A DNA stretch of 64,000 nt from JBAZWV01 sp964393325 (GTDB lineage: Bacteria > Patescibacteriota > Patescibacteriia > 2-12-FULL-60-25): NCBI GenBank assembly GCA_964393325.1, contig CAYMTE010000005.1, positions 10,938 through 74,937 of the forward strand, read 5' to 3'. Positions 51,022 to 59,681 of this stretch are shown here, piece by piece. Positions within the stretch are counted from its first letter, which is position 1, and every line of letters begins with the position of its first letter. Under the pieces are notes generated by a model. That model was not told the DNA's origin and ran no database searches. It saw only the letters and a program-made list of their open reading frames with translations. A program made the translations under genes and the position numbers.

Positions 51022-51030
51022 CCCTGTGGG

Positions 51031-51423
51031 CTAGTATGTTCCGGTTCCAAGGCAGACCGAGTTGATGCAATAGCGTTTTCCGGTTTCCCCCGGACCATCG
51101 TCAAAGACATGGCCAAGGTGCGAGCCGCATGTCGCGCAGGTTACTTCGGTGCGTTTCATGCCATGCGACAGATCCTCATGGAACTTCACCGCGCCTGGAA
51201 GCGCGTCCGTAAAACTTGGCCACCCAGAGCCAGAATTGAATTTCGTATCTTTCGCGAAGAGCTCGGCTCCGCACGCGGCGCATGCAAACATGCCTCGCTC
51301 GTTTGGTGTAATTTCTCCCCCGCTAAACGGGGCTTCCGTCCCCTTTTCTCGCAAGACGTGATATTGCTCGGGTGTGAGTTTGTCGCGCCATTCGGCTTCC
51401 GAATGTTGCATGGGATTGGTCAT
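51031..51423 (-). CDS. msrB: Peptide-methionine (R)-S-oxide reductase
   Basis: 130 residues. Two CxxC zinc pairs (CAACGAELF and CATCGSHLG), the substrate motif SGSGWPSF, HVFDDGP and the catalytic RYCINSVCL are present. It repairs oxidised methionine. The start at 51423 lies 7 nt after the stop of the upstream membrane protein gene, so it is cotranscribed with it. Confidence 0.96.
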   Translation of the reverse strand: MTNPMQHSEAEWRDKLTPEQYHVLREKGTEAPFSGGEITPNERGMFACAACGAELFAKDTKFNSGSGWPSFTDALPGAVKFHEDLSHGMKRTEVTCATCGSHLGHVFDDGPGETGKRYCINSVCLGTGTY

Positions 51424-51430
51424 ATGCGTG

Positions 51431-52210
51431 TTATTGTTGGATGAGTTGACAGGTCGTATTGAATTGATAGCGGAATCGGGTGTCGCGAATCCAGAAGCTG
51501 TACCCTCGCGCACCATATTCAATGGACGCGACGGCATTTTCTGGAGCTCCGTGGTCACGTGCCGATTTCCAGAGAACATCCAAGGGGCACGCGGGGGGAA
51601 GGATGGGGGTGTCTGTGCGTGTGGCGTGCGTTAGTCCGATGCGTCGCTTCATGCCCAGGTTTTTGTATTGGTATTGCGCATTGATCATGCCATTCATTCT
51701 TCGAGCTTGTGTTCGAGCGCCGGGACTTCCGACGATCACGGAAATATCCTGCCATTGCTTCCCGTCCTCCCCTGCCCCCGCGCCAATCGACGCAGGGTGT
51801 TCGCTCTGCGAAACCTCGCGGACAAACCGATAGACAACTTCAGGTCTCGGGAGTTCGGTTGGCGTCAGGTCGACGGTGCCATGCAACCCCACGAAGGTTG
51901 CTGACATGCTCACGAATTGCGCATCCGGTCCTGCGAATTCCAAAACGCGGTGCATGCTCGTAATTGGATCGAAGGCGGTGAGTGAGCCGGGCGGTACGGC
52001 CGTCTCTTCTTGTTTGATGCCCAAGAACGCTTTGCTCGATGGGAGGAGATCGAAGTAGTTCAGCGCAAGTCCCACCCCGAGCGCTGCGAGGACGAAGAAG
52101 ATGAGGCTGACGCCCAGGCAGGAGCTGAAGAACGCAACGATGCGAATCGCCGTTCCTCGTGCAATTTTGGTTGTTTCGGATTGGGAGGTCGTTGGGTCGC
52201 TTGAGGTCAT
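51431..52210 (-). CDS. Single-pass membrane protein with extracytoplasmic domain, ~259 aa
   Basis: Not recognised. A cytoplasmic Ser/Thr-rich start is followed by one membrane segment (about 19-49, IRIVAFFSSCLGVSLIFFVL), then a beta-rich domain with two Cys in ILPPACPLDVLWKSARDHGA and NTTCQLIQQ, which may pair. ATG at 52210 is chosen because CTGACA / N17 / TACGCT precedes it by ~22 nt; the frame also opens at 52267 with TAGAAT 11 nt upstream, so the start is uncertain. msrB follows after 7 nt. Confidence 0.6.
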   Translation of the reverse strand: MTSSDPTTSQSETTKIARGTAIRIVAFFSSCLGVSLIFFVLAALGVGLALNYFDLLPSSKAFLGIKQEETAVPPGSLTAFDPITSMHRVLEFAGPDAQFVSMSATFVGLHGTVDLTPTELPRPEVVYRFVREVSQSEHPASIGAGAGEDGKQWQDISVIVGSPGARTQARRMNGMINAQYQYKNLGMKRRIGLTHATRTDTPILPPACPLDVLWKSARDHGAPENAVASIEYGARGYSFWIRDTRFRYQFNTTCQLIQQ

Positions 52211-52346
52211 ACGAGTACGTACGTCTGCGCGAAGCGTAGCAGGACGAGCGTATTCTGTCAGTCTCATTGAACGCCGTCATTCTACGAGGCGTTTTGTTAG
52301 CGAGACATACGTGAGCTGCATGAGAAGTTCCGAGCTCATGCGGAAA

Positions 52347-53120
52347 TTATGAACGAAGTCCTGTTCCCTTTTTGAGGAGGTGAAGATTGATGACGCTAAG
52401 TGCGACGATCACGATCGAGAGAAAGCCGATACCGATCCAGGGATTGGTATTATTGATGCCGTAAAAACCAAATCGGAATCCATCGACCATGTAGACGATC
52501 GGGTTTGCATGCGACAATAAACGGAAAAATGCGGGGAGATTGTCGATGGAATAGAACACGCCGCCAAGATACGTGAGAGGCGTGAGGACGAACGTGGTGA
52601 ATGTGCCGGCGTCGTCAAAGTTTTTTGCGTAGAGTGCGTTCAGAAAACCGCCGAGTGCAAACACGGTTGCTGTTAAGATCGCAAAGGTAATGACGATGAG
52701 TGGATGCTGCACGACAGGACGGACGAAGATGAAAGAGATGATGTAGACGAGGATGCCCGTAAAAATCGCGCGAAAAATTCCGCCGAGGACATATCCGAAC
52801 AACATCGTGCGATTCGACATTGGGGACACGAGGAGTTCGTCGATGGCGCGCATGAACTTGATGCTGAAAAACGAAAACACCACGTTTGAATACGAACTCG
52901 TAATGACGGACATCATGATGACACCGGGAACGATATATGCCATGTACGAGATACCTCGGATCGGTGCGATCTGTGACCCAATGAACGTGCCGAACACGAC
53001 AAAGTACAGCGTCTGCGTAATGACGGGTGGAAGATAGGTTTGTTTCCAGATACGGAATTGCCGTCCGATTTCTCGGCGAAGAAGCGTCCGCAGCGCGGTC
53101 AGCTGAATGGAGGTGGTCAT
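52347..53120 (-). CDS. ABC-2 type exporter permease
   Basis: 257 residues, six membrane segments. The amphipathic start TLLRREIGRQFRIWKQTY and the conserved SPMSNRTMLFGYVLGG loop are typical of ABC-2 permeases (NodJ/DrrB class). PLTYLGGVFYSIDNLPAFFR and SHANPIVYMVDGFRFGFYG are family hallmarks. It pairs with the ATPase encoded directly upstream, overlapping by 4 nt. Substrate unknown. Confidence 0.93.
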   Translation of the reverse strand: MTTSIQLTALRTLLRREIGRQFRIWKQTYLPPVITQTLYFVVFGTFIGSQIAPIRGISYMAYIVPGVIMMSVITSSYSNVVFSFFSIKFMRAIDELLVSPMSNRTMLFGYVLGGIFRAIFTGILVYIISFIFVRPVVQHPLIVITFAILTATVFALGGFLNALYAKNFDDAGTFTTFVLTPLTYLGGVFYSIDNLPAFFRLLSHANPIVYMVDGFRFGFYGINNTNPWIGIGFLSIVIVALSVINLHLLKKGTGLRS

Positions 53121-54031
53121 ACGGATTGTCCGTTTGTAATGTCGAGAAATGCCTGTTCGATGCGGTTTGCCGCAGGTCGAATATCAAGCACGTTGACGCC
53201 GGCTGTCGACAAGAGTTGTAGAAGCGTCGTGATGGTTTGCTGTCCCTGCAATTCAATATCTGCCTGGTTGCCTTCTTTTGGCGTGATCGTGAGTCCGTCG
53301 ATATGGACGGTGCGCGGATCACGATCAAGGATGACGCGATATGTATGAGAAGGGATTGATGCGAGCAGCGACGCGACGGACGAGTCATGCGCTTTCTTTC
53401 CCTTCTTGAGGATCGCGACGTTTCGGCAGAGCTGTTCAACTTCTTCCAAATAGTGCGTCGTGAGCACGATCGTCGTGCCTTCTGCGTTCAGTTTTTTGAG
53501 GTAGTCCCACATGCCGATACGAAGCTCGACGTCGACGCCGGCTGTCGGTTCGTCGAGCAGCAAGATTTTTGGTTTGTGCATGAGGGCTCGCGCAATCATG
53601 AGACGTCGCTTCATGCCACCGGACAGCGCCATGGACTTTGCCTCTTTTTTATCTGCAAGCCCGAGTGCGTTCAACAGTTCCTCCGCACGTGCGTAAGCCT
53701 CGTGGCGAGGGACTCCGTAAAATCCGGCCTGATCTAGCACGATATTGATGACCTTTTCAAAGATGTTGAAGTTGAATTCTTGCGGTACGACACCGATGTG
53801 CGCTTTGACATCATCCGGATGCGTATCCAGATCGAAACCCATCACGTTCACCGTTCCAGCTGTTTTTTTAACGAGGCTTGTGAGGATGCCGATAAGCGTC
53901 GTTTTCCCTGCTCCGTTTGCACCGAGGAGCGCGAAAAAATCCCCTTCATTGATTGTGAGGTCGACGTTGTCTAGCGCAGACGTTCCCGTTGCGTAGGTCT
54001 TTGAAAGACCTTTGATCTCGATTGCGGCCAT
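53117..54031 (-). CDS. ABC exporter ATPase (DrrA/NodI class)
   Basis: 304 residues. Walker A GANGAGKTT, signature LSGGMKRRL, Walker B ILLLDEPTAGVD and the H-loop TTHYLEEVE. A C-terminal regulatory region is typical of drug- or polysaccharide-export ATPases. The start is put at 54031 (MAAIEIKGLSKTY): the more upstream ATG at 54046 overlaps the -10 hexamer TATGAT. It is the first gene of a two-gene exporter operon. Confidence 0.94.
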   Translation of the reverse strand: MAAIEIKGLSKTYATGTSALDNVDLTINEGDFFALLGANGAGKTTLIGILTSLVKKTAGTVNVMGFDLDTHPDDVKAHIGVVPQEFNFNIFEKVINIVLDQAGFYGVPRHEAYARAEELLNALGLADKKEAKSMALSGGMKRRLMIARALMHKPKILLLDEPTAGVDVELRIGMWDYLKKLNAEGTTIVLTTHYLEEVEQLCRNVAILKKGKKAHDSSVASLLASIPSHTYRVILDRDPRTVHIDGLTITPKEGNQADIELQGQQTITTLLQLLSTAGVNVLDIRPAANRIEQAFLDITNGQSV

Positions 54032-54041
54032 AAGAGTGTTG

Positions 54042-54078
54042 ATCATACGCGAACATGGAGGCTACGACAAGCCTCCAT
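54042..54078 (-). promoter_or_regulatory. Exporter promoter with -35 inside an inverted repeat
   Basis: Minus strand TTGTCG (54070-54065), a 17-nt spacer, TATGAT (54047-54042). The inverted repeat ATGGAGGCT (54055-54063) / AGCCTCCAT (54070-54078) has 9-bp perfect arms around a 6-bp loop that holds the -35, an operator-like layout. It could also end the cupin transcript, but no T-run follows. Confidence 0.6.
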
Positions 54079-54098
54079 CTCGCGAGGAAAAAAGGTGA

Positions 54099-54491
54099 TT
54101 ATGTCTGTTCCCCGAAGGCTTCGTCTGCAACGTCCGCATCCGCATCCGCCTTCGTGTGGTGCACGCGGCCGTCGATGTGGTTTGGCGGGGAGTACACGGT
54201 GATGATCTTCAGTGTGCCTGTGCCGGTATTCTTGATGTTATGTCGCGTGCCGGGTGTGACGACGACGATCTCTCCTGGTTCCACAGCGTACACCTCGTCA
54301 TCGAGTCTTGCTTCCCCGTGTCCGGATTGAATATACAGCGCCTGTTCAACGTGTTCGTGTGTTTCTTCGCCAACCTCCCCTCCTTCGGGAATATTCATGA
54401 CAACGACCTGTGTGTGCTTCCCGGTGTAGATCACATGGCGGAAATCGTCGTTTGCCGCGGCAAGCCGCGCGACATTTGCGTGGTAGGACAT
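54099..54491 (-). CDS. Cupin-fold protein
   Basis: 130 residues with the double cupin motif: EETHEHVEQALYIQSGHGEA (motif 1, G(X)5HXH(X)3,4E type) and EIVVVTPGTRHNIKNTG (motif 2). A metal-binding small beta barrel; the role is unknown, and such proteins range from isomerases to regulators. The promoter ATGACA / N17 / TATGAT lies 11 nt upstream, and its -35 overlaps the start codon of the divergent greA copy. Confidence 0.88.
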   Translation of the reverse strand: MSYHANVARLAAANDDFRHVIYTGKHTQVVVMNIPEGGEVGEETHEHVEQALYIQSGHGEARLDDEVYAVEPGEIVVVTPGTRHNIKNTGTGTLKIITVYSPPNHIDGRVHHTKADADADVADEAFGEQT

Positions 54492-54502
54492 ATGTTTGCA
54501 AA

Positions 54503-54531
54503 ATCATATCCCTCGGATACTCTTTTGTCAT
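54503..54531 (-). promoter_or_regulatory. Cupin promoter overlapping the second greA start
   Basis: Minus strand ATGACA (54531-54526), a 17-nt spacer, TATGAT (54508-54503). On the plus strand GATACT (54516-54521) lies 8 nt before the greA ATG at 54530, so the two promoters interlock. Confidence 0.55.
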
Positions 54532-55036
54532 GCAAATCCCAAAGCGCCGGTCGCAGATCATGCGGCAGCAAATGACGGACGAAACAGGGCCGGTGTATCT
54601 CACGCCGCGCGGCGTTGAGAATCTCAAGCGAACGCTGGCAGATCTTCAGGCGGAACGGCCGTCCATCGTGGCGGATCTTACGCGCGCCATTGCAATGGGC
54701 GATCTTTCCGAAAATGCCGAGTACACCGAGTCAAAGGCGCGACTCGCCCGCATCGACGGCCGCATCTTCGGAATCAAAGAACGCTTGAAGCGCGTGGTGC
54801 TGATCGAAGAAGGCGCTTCAGAGGAAGTTCGGCTCGGATCAACCGTCGTCGTCTCGGTTGAGGGTCGACAAAAAACGTACCGCATCGTTGGGCCGTCAGA
54901 AACGGATCCGCTCAAAGGGCGCATCTCTCACGTCTCGCCACTTGGATCCGCACTTCTTGGTCACAAGGTTGGTGATGCGGTTACGATTTCGACGGACCGC
55001 GGCGATGTGATGTACGGGATCGTGGAGATTTCGTAG
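54530..55036 (+). CDS. GreA-family transcript cleavage factor (second copy)
   Basis: 168 residues. Coiled-coil tip GDLSENAEYTESKARLARIDGRI and C-terminal domain SPLGSALLGHKVGDAVTIST both match GreA. It differs from the copy at 13883 by an N-terminal extension (MQIPKRRSQIMRQQMTDETG) before the family start YLTPRGVENLKRTL. Two copies in a reduced genome suggest division of labour, for example a Gfh- or GreB-like role. The 3' end overlaps the tag gene on the other strand by 56 nt. Confidence 0.92.
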   Translation: MQIPKRRSQIMRQQMTDETGPVYLTPRGVENLKRTLADLQAERPSIVADLTRAIAMGDLSENAEYTESKARLARIDGRIFGIKERLKRVVLIEEGASEEVRLGSTVVVSVEGRQKTYRIVGPSETDPLKGRISHVSPLGSALLGHKVGDAVTISTDRGDVMYGIVEIS

Positions 55037-55604
55037 TCGCTTTCGATCGACGCATGCAGCCGAGCACATGGTCGTTGACCATGCCGACAGCCTGCATGTG
55101 CGCGTAGAGAACGGTGGGGCCAAGAAAACGGAATCCACGCCGTTTGAGATCTTTTGCCCACGCAACCGCTTCTGGGGTGAACGGCGGATAATCCTTCAGC
55201 GTGCGAAGACGATGCGGAATCGTTGTTCCCCCAACCCAGCTCCACATATAGGTTGAAAAACTCCCGTATTCGCGTTGAACATCCAAAAATCGTTTCGCGT
55301 TCTCGATGGCGGCTTCGATTTTTTGTCGATTGCGAATAATGCCGGCGTCTCCGAGCAATCGCGTCACATCGCGCGACGTGTATCTCGCCACGCGTCGGAC
55401 GTCGAATCCCGAAAACGCGGTGCGGAAGTTTTCTCGCTTATGCAACACGGTGCGCCAGGAGAGACCGGCCTGAAAAATCTCCAGGATGAGGAATTCAAAG
55501 ATAGTCTTGTCGTCATGCACGGGTTTCCCCCACTCCGTATCGTGATAGCGTACGTAGAGCGGATCGTCGAGATTGACCCACGGACAACGCGTTGGTGTTT
55601 TCAC
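54981..55604 (-). CDS. tag: DNA-3-methyladenine glycosylase I
   Basis: 207 residues from a GTG start. Zinc ligands of Tag are present: C7 in RCPWVN, H21 in RYHDTEWG, and His and Cys in NDHVLGC. Substrate residues lie in FEFLILEIFQAGLSWRTVL. It removes 3-methyladenine from DNA. The GTG lies 2 nt after the ABC-F stop, so expression is coupled; a longer frame reaching into the ABC-F gene is not used. A basic C-terminal extension (MRRSKATTKSPRSRTSHRRG) overlaps the converging greA copy and may be non-essential. Confidence 0.92.
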   Translation of the reverse strand: MKTPTRCPWVNLDDPLYVRYHDTEWGKPVHDDKTIFEFLILEIFQAGLSWRTVLHKRENFRTAFSGFDVRRVARYTSRDVTRLLGDAGIIRNRQKIEAAIENAKRFLDVQREYGSFSTYMWSWVGGTTIPHRLRTLKDYPPFTPEAVAWAKDLKRRGFRFLGPTVLYAHMQAVGMVNDHVLGCMRRSKATTKSPRSRTSHRRGPSKS

Positions 55605-55606
55605 GG

Positions 55607-57058
55607 TTACAGTGTACCGAGATCGAGGAACTCGTTGAAGGTGATTTGATCCACGAATTCTTGCATGTGGCTCACCATGATGATGCCGCCGGTGTAGTTC
55701 TCCAGTGCACGGGCAATCACGGGAAGATGACGGAAGTTGATGTGATTCGTCGGTTCGTCCAAGATCAAGAGACCGGGACGTTGAAGGATGAATCGCGCAA
55801 AACACAAGAGTCCTTTTTGCCCTTCAGAAAGCGATCCGACCTTGTTTCCGAGCAGATTCGATGTGAGCAAAAACTCGGATGCGGTCGCGCGCAGTTTTTC
55901 GTTTGATGTTTCCTGCATCACCTTTTCCAGTTCTTCGTAGACCGTTGCGTTAAAATCGAGGCCAGAGAAATCTTGGCGATAATAGCCGACGCGGACGTCT
56001 TCGCCGATGGTTGCGCCGGGGTTCGTTCCCTCGGCGAGGGATCGCAAAAGCGTGCTTTTTCCGATTCCGTTCGGACCGGAGATGAGGAGTCGGCGTCCTT
56101 TGCGAATCGTGATATCGACGTCTGCCTCGCGTGGCGCATGATGCTCGATGATCCGAACCGAGGTGATGCGCGCCAAAACATCCGCGTAGTCTTGTGCGGG
56201 AATCTCGAAATCGCGAATCGTCTTGTCATCACGACGAACATCCACCATGTCCTCTTCCGCTTCTTCGACTTGATCGCGAAGCTTGCTCGCGAGCTTACGC
56301 ATTTTTCCTCCCTTGTTCGCAAAAAAGTTAATTTTATCCTTGCGATCCTGAATATCTTTCAAGAGGCGCGCGTTTTTCATTCGATCGCGTTCGATGCGCG
56401 CGGTGATTTCTTCCACGACGTTGAAATAGTTTCCAACATATTGCTCCACTTTTCGGGTGTGCGCATCGAGGTGGAGCACGCCTTCGGTAAAGGCATTCAA
56501 GAAGTCCGCATCGTGCGAAATGACGATGACGGTCTTTGGATACATCATCAAAAATCCGGTGAGATGTTCGATCCCGGCTTTGTCGAGATTGTTCGTCGGC
56601 TCGTCGAGCAACAAGATATCCGGCTCCTGAATCAACGCATACGCAAGAAGGAGTCGTGCTTGCTGACCACCAGAAAATTCTCCGACCTTCTTGTCGAGCG
56701 GCGCCTGCATGTTCACCGTGTCCATGACAGACGCGATGCGCCGATCAAGATCCCATACCGTTTCGGGAAACGCGTGCGCAAAAAATTCGCGCACCGTGTC
56801 GTTCATCCGTTCGCGTGCGAGCACCTGAAGCCCGGTTGCAATCGTTGCACCGTGTTCGATATGGATCGCGCCTGCCGTTGGCTTGAGCGCGCCGGTCAGG
56901 AGTTTGAGGATCGTGCTCTTCCCCGCTCCATTTTGACCCATGATCGTAATTTTTGCGTTCTCTCGCACCGAAAAATCCGCTTCTTCAAGGAGCGGATGAT
57001 CTTCGTCGTAGCCATACGTCACGCCGCTACAACGGATGATGACCTTCCCGTGTTCCAT
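55607..57058 (-). CDS. ABC-F family ATPase (ribosome-associated)
   Basis: 483 residues, two nucleotide-binding domains without membrane segments. NBD1: GQNGAGKST, SGGQQARLLL, LLLDEPTNNLD. NBD2: GPNGIGKST, LSEGQKGLLCF, LILDEPTNHIN. The linker (about 195-290) holds a helical hairpin rich in Arg/Lys (RIERDRMKNARLLKDIQDRK). ABC-F proteins act on the ribosomal E site to relieve stalling or give antibiotic protection. The start overlaps the zinc-ribbon gene stop by 1 nt. Confidence 0.93.
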   Translation of the reverse strand: MEHGKVIIRCSGVTYGYDEDHPLLEEADFSVRENAKITIMGQNGAGKSTILKLLTGALKPTAGAIHIEHGATIATGLQVLARERMNDTVREFFAHAFPETVWDLDRRIASVMDTVNMQAPLDKKVGEFSGGQQARLLLAYALIQEPDILLLDEPTNNLDKAGIEHLTGFLMMYPKTVIVISHDADFLNAFTEGVLHLDAHTRKVEQYVGNYFNVVEEITARIERDRMKNARLLKDIQDRKDKINFFANKGGKMRKLASKLRDQVEEAEEDMVDVRRDDKTIRDFEIPAQDYADVLARITSVRIIEHHAPREADVDITIRKGRRLLISGPNGIGKSTLLRSLAEGTNPGATIGEDVRVGYYRQDFSGLDFNATVYEELEKVMQETSNEKLRATASEFLLTSNLLGNKVGSLSEGQKGLLCFARFILQRPGLLILDEPTNHINFRHLPVIARALENYTGGIIMVSHMQEFVDQITFNEFLDLGTL

Positions 57059-57459
57059 TATTCGGTTTCTCCATCAAGCAACTCCAGAATCGTGTCGAGT
57101 TTTTCGTTCACGGTACGCAGCTGCTCTTTGAGCTGTTGAATGTCGTGGCTCTGATCGTTTGAGCCTCCTCCGAATCGTTCCCCGCGTGGTGCGAACGGAC
57201 GCTTCTCGCCGAACGACGGACGATCCGCTCCCCCATCCTTGCGGAAGCAGCTCGTGCAGAGCACGGGTCGGCGTCCGGTTGGTTTGAACGGAACTTGGCA
57301 CGCGTTTCCGCAATCACTGCACGTTGCTTCAAACAACGCGGGTCGGTCAAACCCACGATCATCGCGCGTCCCGCGATCCCATGGCTTCTTTCCAAACGGT
57401 TTTCGATCCCCAAAACTCTTCCGATCTCTGCGTCCTCCGCGTTCCTTCTGATATGGCAT
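57058..57459 (-). CDS. Zinc-ribbon protein with basic disordered N-terminus, 133 aa
   Basis: An Arg/Lys/Gly-rich start (QKERGGRRDRKSFGDRKPFG) is followed by a four-cysteine ribbon CSDCGN...CTSCFRK (about 47-72) with the VPFKPTGRRPVLC core. A disordered Arg/Phe stretch and a coiled coil (QQLKEQLRTVNEKLDTILEL) end the protein. This CxxC-CxxC ribbon recurs in CPR small proteins and probably binds RNA or ribosomes (recollection plus inference). It is cotranscribed with the ABC-F gene, which supports a translation role. Confidence 0.8.
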   Translation of the reverse strand: MPYQKERGGRRDRKSFGDRKPFGKKPWDRGTRDDRGFDRPALFEATCSDCGNACQVPFKPTGRRPVLCTSCFRKDGGADRPSFGEKRPFAPRGERFGGGSNDQSHDIQQLKEQLRTVNEKLDTILELLDGETE

Positions 57460-57541
57460 AAAATGTTGTATAAATGATGATATATCGCAATCCGCGGAGG
57501 ATACACCATCTTGACGAAAAGATCAAGGAGCCGGGGGTGTC

Positions 57542-58384
57542 TTATTTCTCGTACAGCTCAATCGCCTTTTTGCCAACCATCATCGCAAGGCCTCCACCGG
57601 GAACGAAATTCGCGATTTCCTTTCCAAATTCAAACAATTCTGCGTTCGAAAACGAGGTTCGCAGCCGGTCGGTAATTTTGTTCGCATGTGGCCGAAGCTG
57701 CCCGGTGGCCCCGTCGTACGACACGGTGACGCGCTTGTCCTTCGCCTTCCACAGGATTTCAAAGGTGTAGACCGGCAAAAATCGAAGGGCGAGTTCGGTG
57801 ATGCCAATGCGTTCATCTAGAATCGTATCCGCCTGAATGGGTTTCACGAGTGCATTGATGATTTTCCGTACCAAGAATGCCGGCTTCGCTTCGAGTGCGA
57901 CGATCGGCGTCCCGTCTGCCGTGAGCGCGTCTGTGGAATCGATTCGCGTTGCGGGAAGCGTGAGATACGGGGCGAACGCTCCGGACGCGCCGGTACGTGC
58001 GTCGACAATTTCTTCTTCACGATATTCTTCGACGCATCGTTCGATACCGCGAAGCTCGATGTTCTGCGCGGTGACGAGATGATCTGTACCAAGGATGTCG
58101 ACATGGCGAACTTCCGGCGACACGGGCACGTGATACGTTTTGCGTCGTGTATATTCATACCGCGCGGTACCAACGACATGCCAAAACGCCTCGTAGCGTT
58201 TTTCTTCGTATACGATGTCGATATCCTCGGCTTTCGGTCTGCTCAATAAATTCGAAAGAACGCCAAACGCTTTAGACTTGTAGTCATTCACGAGGGCACG
58301 AGCGCCGCTCATCCCCAAGATATCGGTGACGACGAGGAGTTGCTCACCATCGATGCGGATATTTGAAAGTCCCCCGTCAGACAT
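57542..58384 (-). CDS. Unknown protein, 280 aa
   Basis: Not recognised. It starts with a short strand-rich region (SNIRIDGEQLLVVTDILGMS). Then come YEAFWHVVGTARYEYTRRKT and a possible adaptor domain, and it ends with a hydrophobic glycine-rich helix (FVPGGGLAMMVGKKAIELYEK) that could touch a membrane. The middle carries HVDILGTDHLV and RCVEEYREEEIVDA. No Shine-Dalgarno; TACGAG lies 5 nt before the ATG. Confidence 0.6.
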   Translation of the reverse strand: MSDGGLSNIRIDGEQLLVVTDILGMSGARALVNDYKSKAFGVLSNLLSRPKAEDIDIVYEEKRYEAFWHVVGTARYEYTRRKTYHVPVSPEVRHVDILGTDHLVTAQNIELRGIERCVEEYREEEIVDARTGASGAFAPYLTLPATRIDSTDALTADGTPIVALEAKPAFLVRKIINALVKPIQADTILDERIGITELALRFLPVYTFEILWKAKDKRVTVSYDGATGQLRPHANKITDRLRTSFSNAELFEFGKEIANFVPGGGLAMMVGKKAIELYEK

Positions 58385-58399
58385 ACGATCTCGTACGCG

Positions 58400-58801
58400 T
58401 TACGACGTCGCACGCTTGCGTGTGAATAGTGGCTTGTAATCGTTCCAATAGACGTAGCCGAGGTACGCTTCAAATGCGCACACGATGATTCCGGTGATGA
58501 CGTAGCTTGGTGCGGTCTGCGAGTTCACGACCACGATGCCAACGGCGATCGGGGCGAGAAAGATCGCGGCAAGAGACGGGAAGAGGTTCAGAACGAGCAT
58601 GAGTCCAGCGACGATCTCGGTCATTTTAATCATCTGGAAAATGCCGGTCGACCACAGCATCTTTGTGGTTTCAAGCATATCCGCCGGAATGCCCTCAAAG
58701 CCAGAAAAACCCGCCATGAATCCCGTGACGCCGCTCATGAGCATAAACGCCCCAAAAAGCGTGCGTAAAACAGCAACAAGCGTACGATGGCGAGCATTCA
58801 T
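58400..58801 (-). CDS. DoxX-like membrane protein, 133 aa
   Basis: Four membrane segments with a DoxX-type layout: LRTLFGAFMLMSGVTGFMAG, then FQMIKMTEIVAGLMLVLNLF, then LAPIAVGIVVV and a final TM before YWNDYKPLFTRK. DoxX/DUF4870-like proteins are poorly understood membrane components linked to redox or lipid environments. It lies 15 nt upstream of the 280-residue protein gene on the same strand. Confidence 0.7.
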   Translation of the reverse strand: MNARHRTLVAVLRTLFGAFMLMSGVTGFMAGFSGFEGIPADMLETTKMLWSTGIFQMIKMTEIVAGLMLVLNLFPSLAAIFLAPIAVGIVVVNSQTAPSYVITGIIVCAFEAYLGYVYWNDYKPLFTRKRATS

Positions 58802-58881
58802 AGGTATATGGAGATGTGTGTAATACCAAAACGGTACCGCAACGGGACGGAATGATCAACGCGATTGTCTACGTGACGTAT

Positions 58882-59148
58882 CTATCGTTTCCCCCACCGC
58901 CATTGCGGTCGTTCACCGGTACGCCAGCAGATGCCGATCAAGATGAGGATGAGGAAGATGGATTCGGGAACGGCTTGGATGAGTGTGTCGCTTGCGGAAT
59001 GCGATCGACTGTCGATTCGGTAGACGTTTCCAACGATAAGCGCAATGAAAACAACGAGAATGACCCAGCCGTGCCACGTTGCAGGTACCCAGCCCCATCC
59101 ATACGATTTGGCGCGAAACCAATACGTGCGTTGCGAGGGGTTTGCCAT
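58882..59148 (-). CDS. Small membrane protein, 88 aa
   Basis: Two membrane segments (about 21-43 and 57-76) with Trp-rich surroundings (RTYWFRAKSYGWGWVPATWH at the start, WRTGERPQWRWGKR at the end). Similar short Trp-rich two-TM proteins are common and unnamed. The ATG at 59148 is used; the upstream part of the frame overlaps the neighbouring gene out of frame. Confidence 0.65.
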   Translation of the reverse strand: MANPSQRTYWFRAKSYGWGWVPATWHGWVILVVFIALIVGNVYRIDSRSHSASDTLIQAVPESIFLILILIGICWRTGERPQWRWGKR

Positions 59149-59164
59149 AGAACGTGTTCGTTGA

Positions 59165-59677
59165 TCAAAATTTCCTGCTGTCATACGCCCAGTGAAGCAC
59201 AGCTTGTCGTTGTTTGCGATGACAGTCTGGATCACCTGGACGACAGTGTTTCTTGATTTGTGCGATGTGCCGTTTGATCGCTTTCCATCGTCGAATTTGG
59301 CGTTCGTCATCCGGAGACCGTCGTCCCATGTAGTAGCGACAGTACCATTGGAACCACCCACGTGGATCATCTTTCCAAATCCAGCCCTTTTGTTTCCATA
59401 CCGAAAGCGGCTGGCTCGCATTCACGCCAAAGAAATTGAGTGCGGGATCGGGTTTGTATATCCCCTTTCGTTGGAATTTCGCCCTCGTAAACCATGTTGC
59501 GGGAAACTCCTTCGTGCAATCGCGCATGTACACGCCGCCGAACACGCCAAGTGCGAGCATTTGCTTTGGCGTGAGCTCGGGTTTGAACTCTGGATGAAAT
59601 TGTTTTCCTATCGGTTTCGTGCGTTCGTATCGATATCGTTTTTGCATTCGATCGTTCACGACAACGATGGTGCCCAT
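59165..59677 (-). CDS. Conserved-looking uncharacterised protein, 170 aa
   Basis: A soluble, Trp/Tyr-rich protein with recognisable blocks LTPKQMLALGVFGGVYMRDC, EFPATWFTRAKFQRKG, WKQKGWIWKDDPRGWFQWYC and YYMGRRSPDDERQIRRWKAI. I recall this pattern as a widespread uncharacterised family in bacteria and some eukaryotes; no function is known to me. Two CxxxxxxC-type cysteines lie near the end (HCRPGDPDC). It sits between tspO and the small Trp-rich membrane protein gene on the same strand. Confidence 0.75.
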   Translation of the reverse strand: MGTIVVVNDRMQKRYRYERTKPIGKQFHPEFKPELTPKQMLALGVFGGVYMRDCTKEFPATWFTRAKFQRKGIYKPDPALNFFGVNASQPLSVWKQKGWIWKDDPRGWFQWYCRYYMGRRSPDDERQIRRWKAIKRHIAQIKKHCRPGDPDCHRKQRQAVLHWAYDSRKF

Positions 59678-59681
59678 ACGA

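Noticed and set aside
55607..55805. N-terminal extension of Tag into the ABC-F gene
   Set aside because: It is a shadow frame; Tag homologues begin close to the GTG at 55604, 2 nt after the ABC-F stop.
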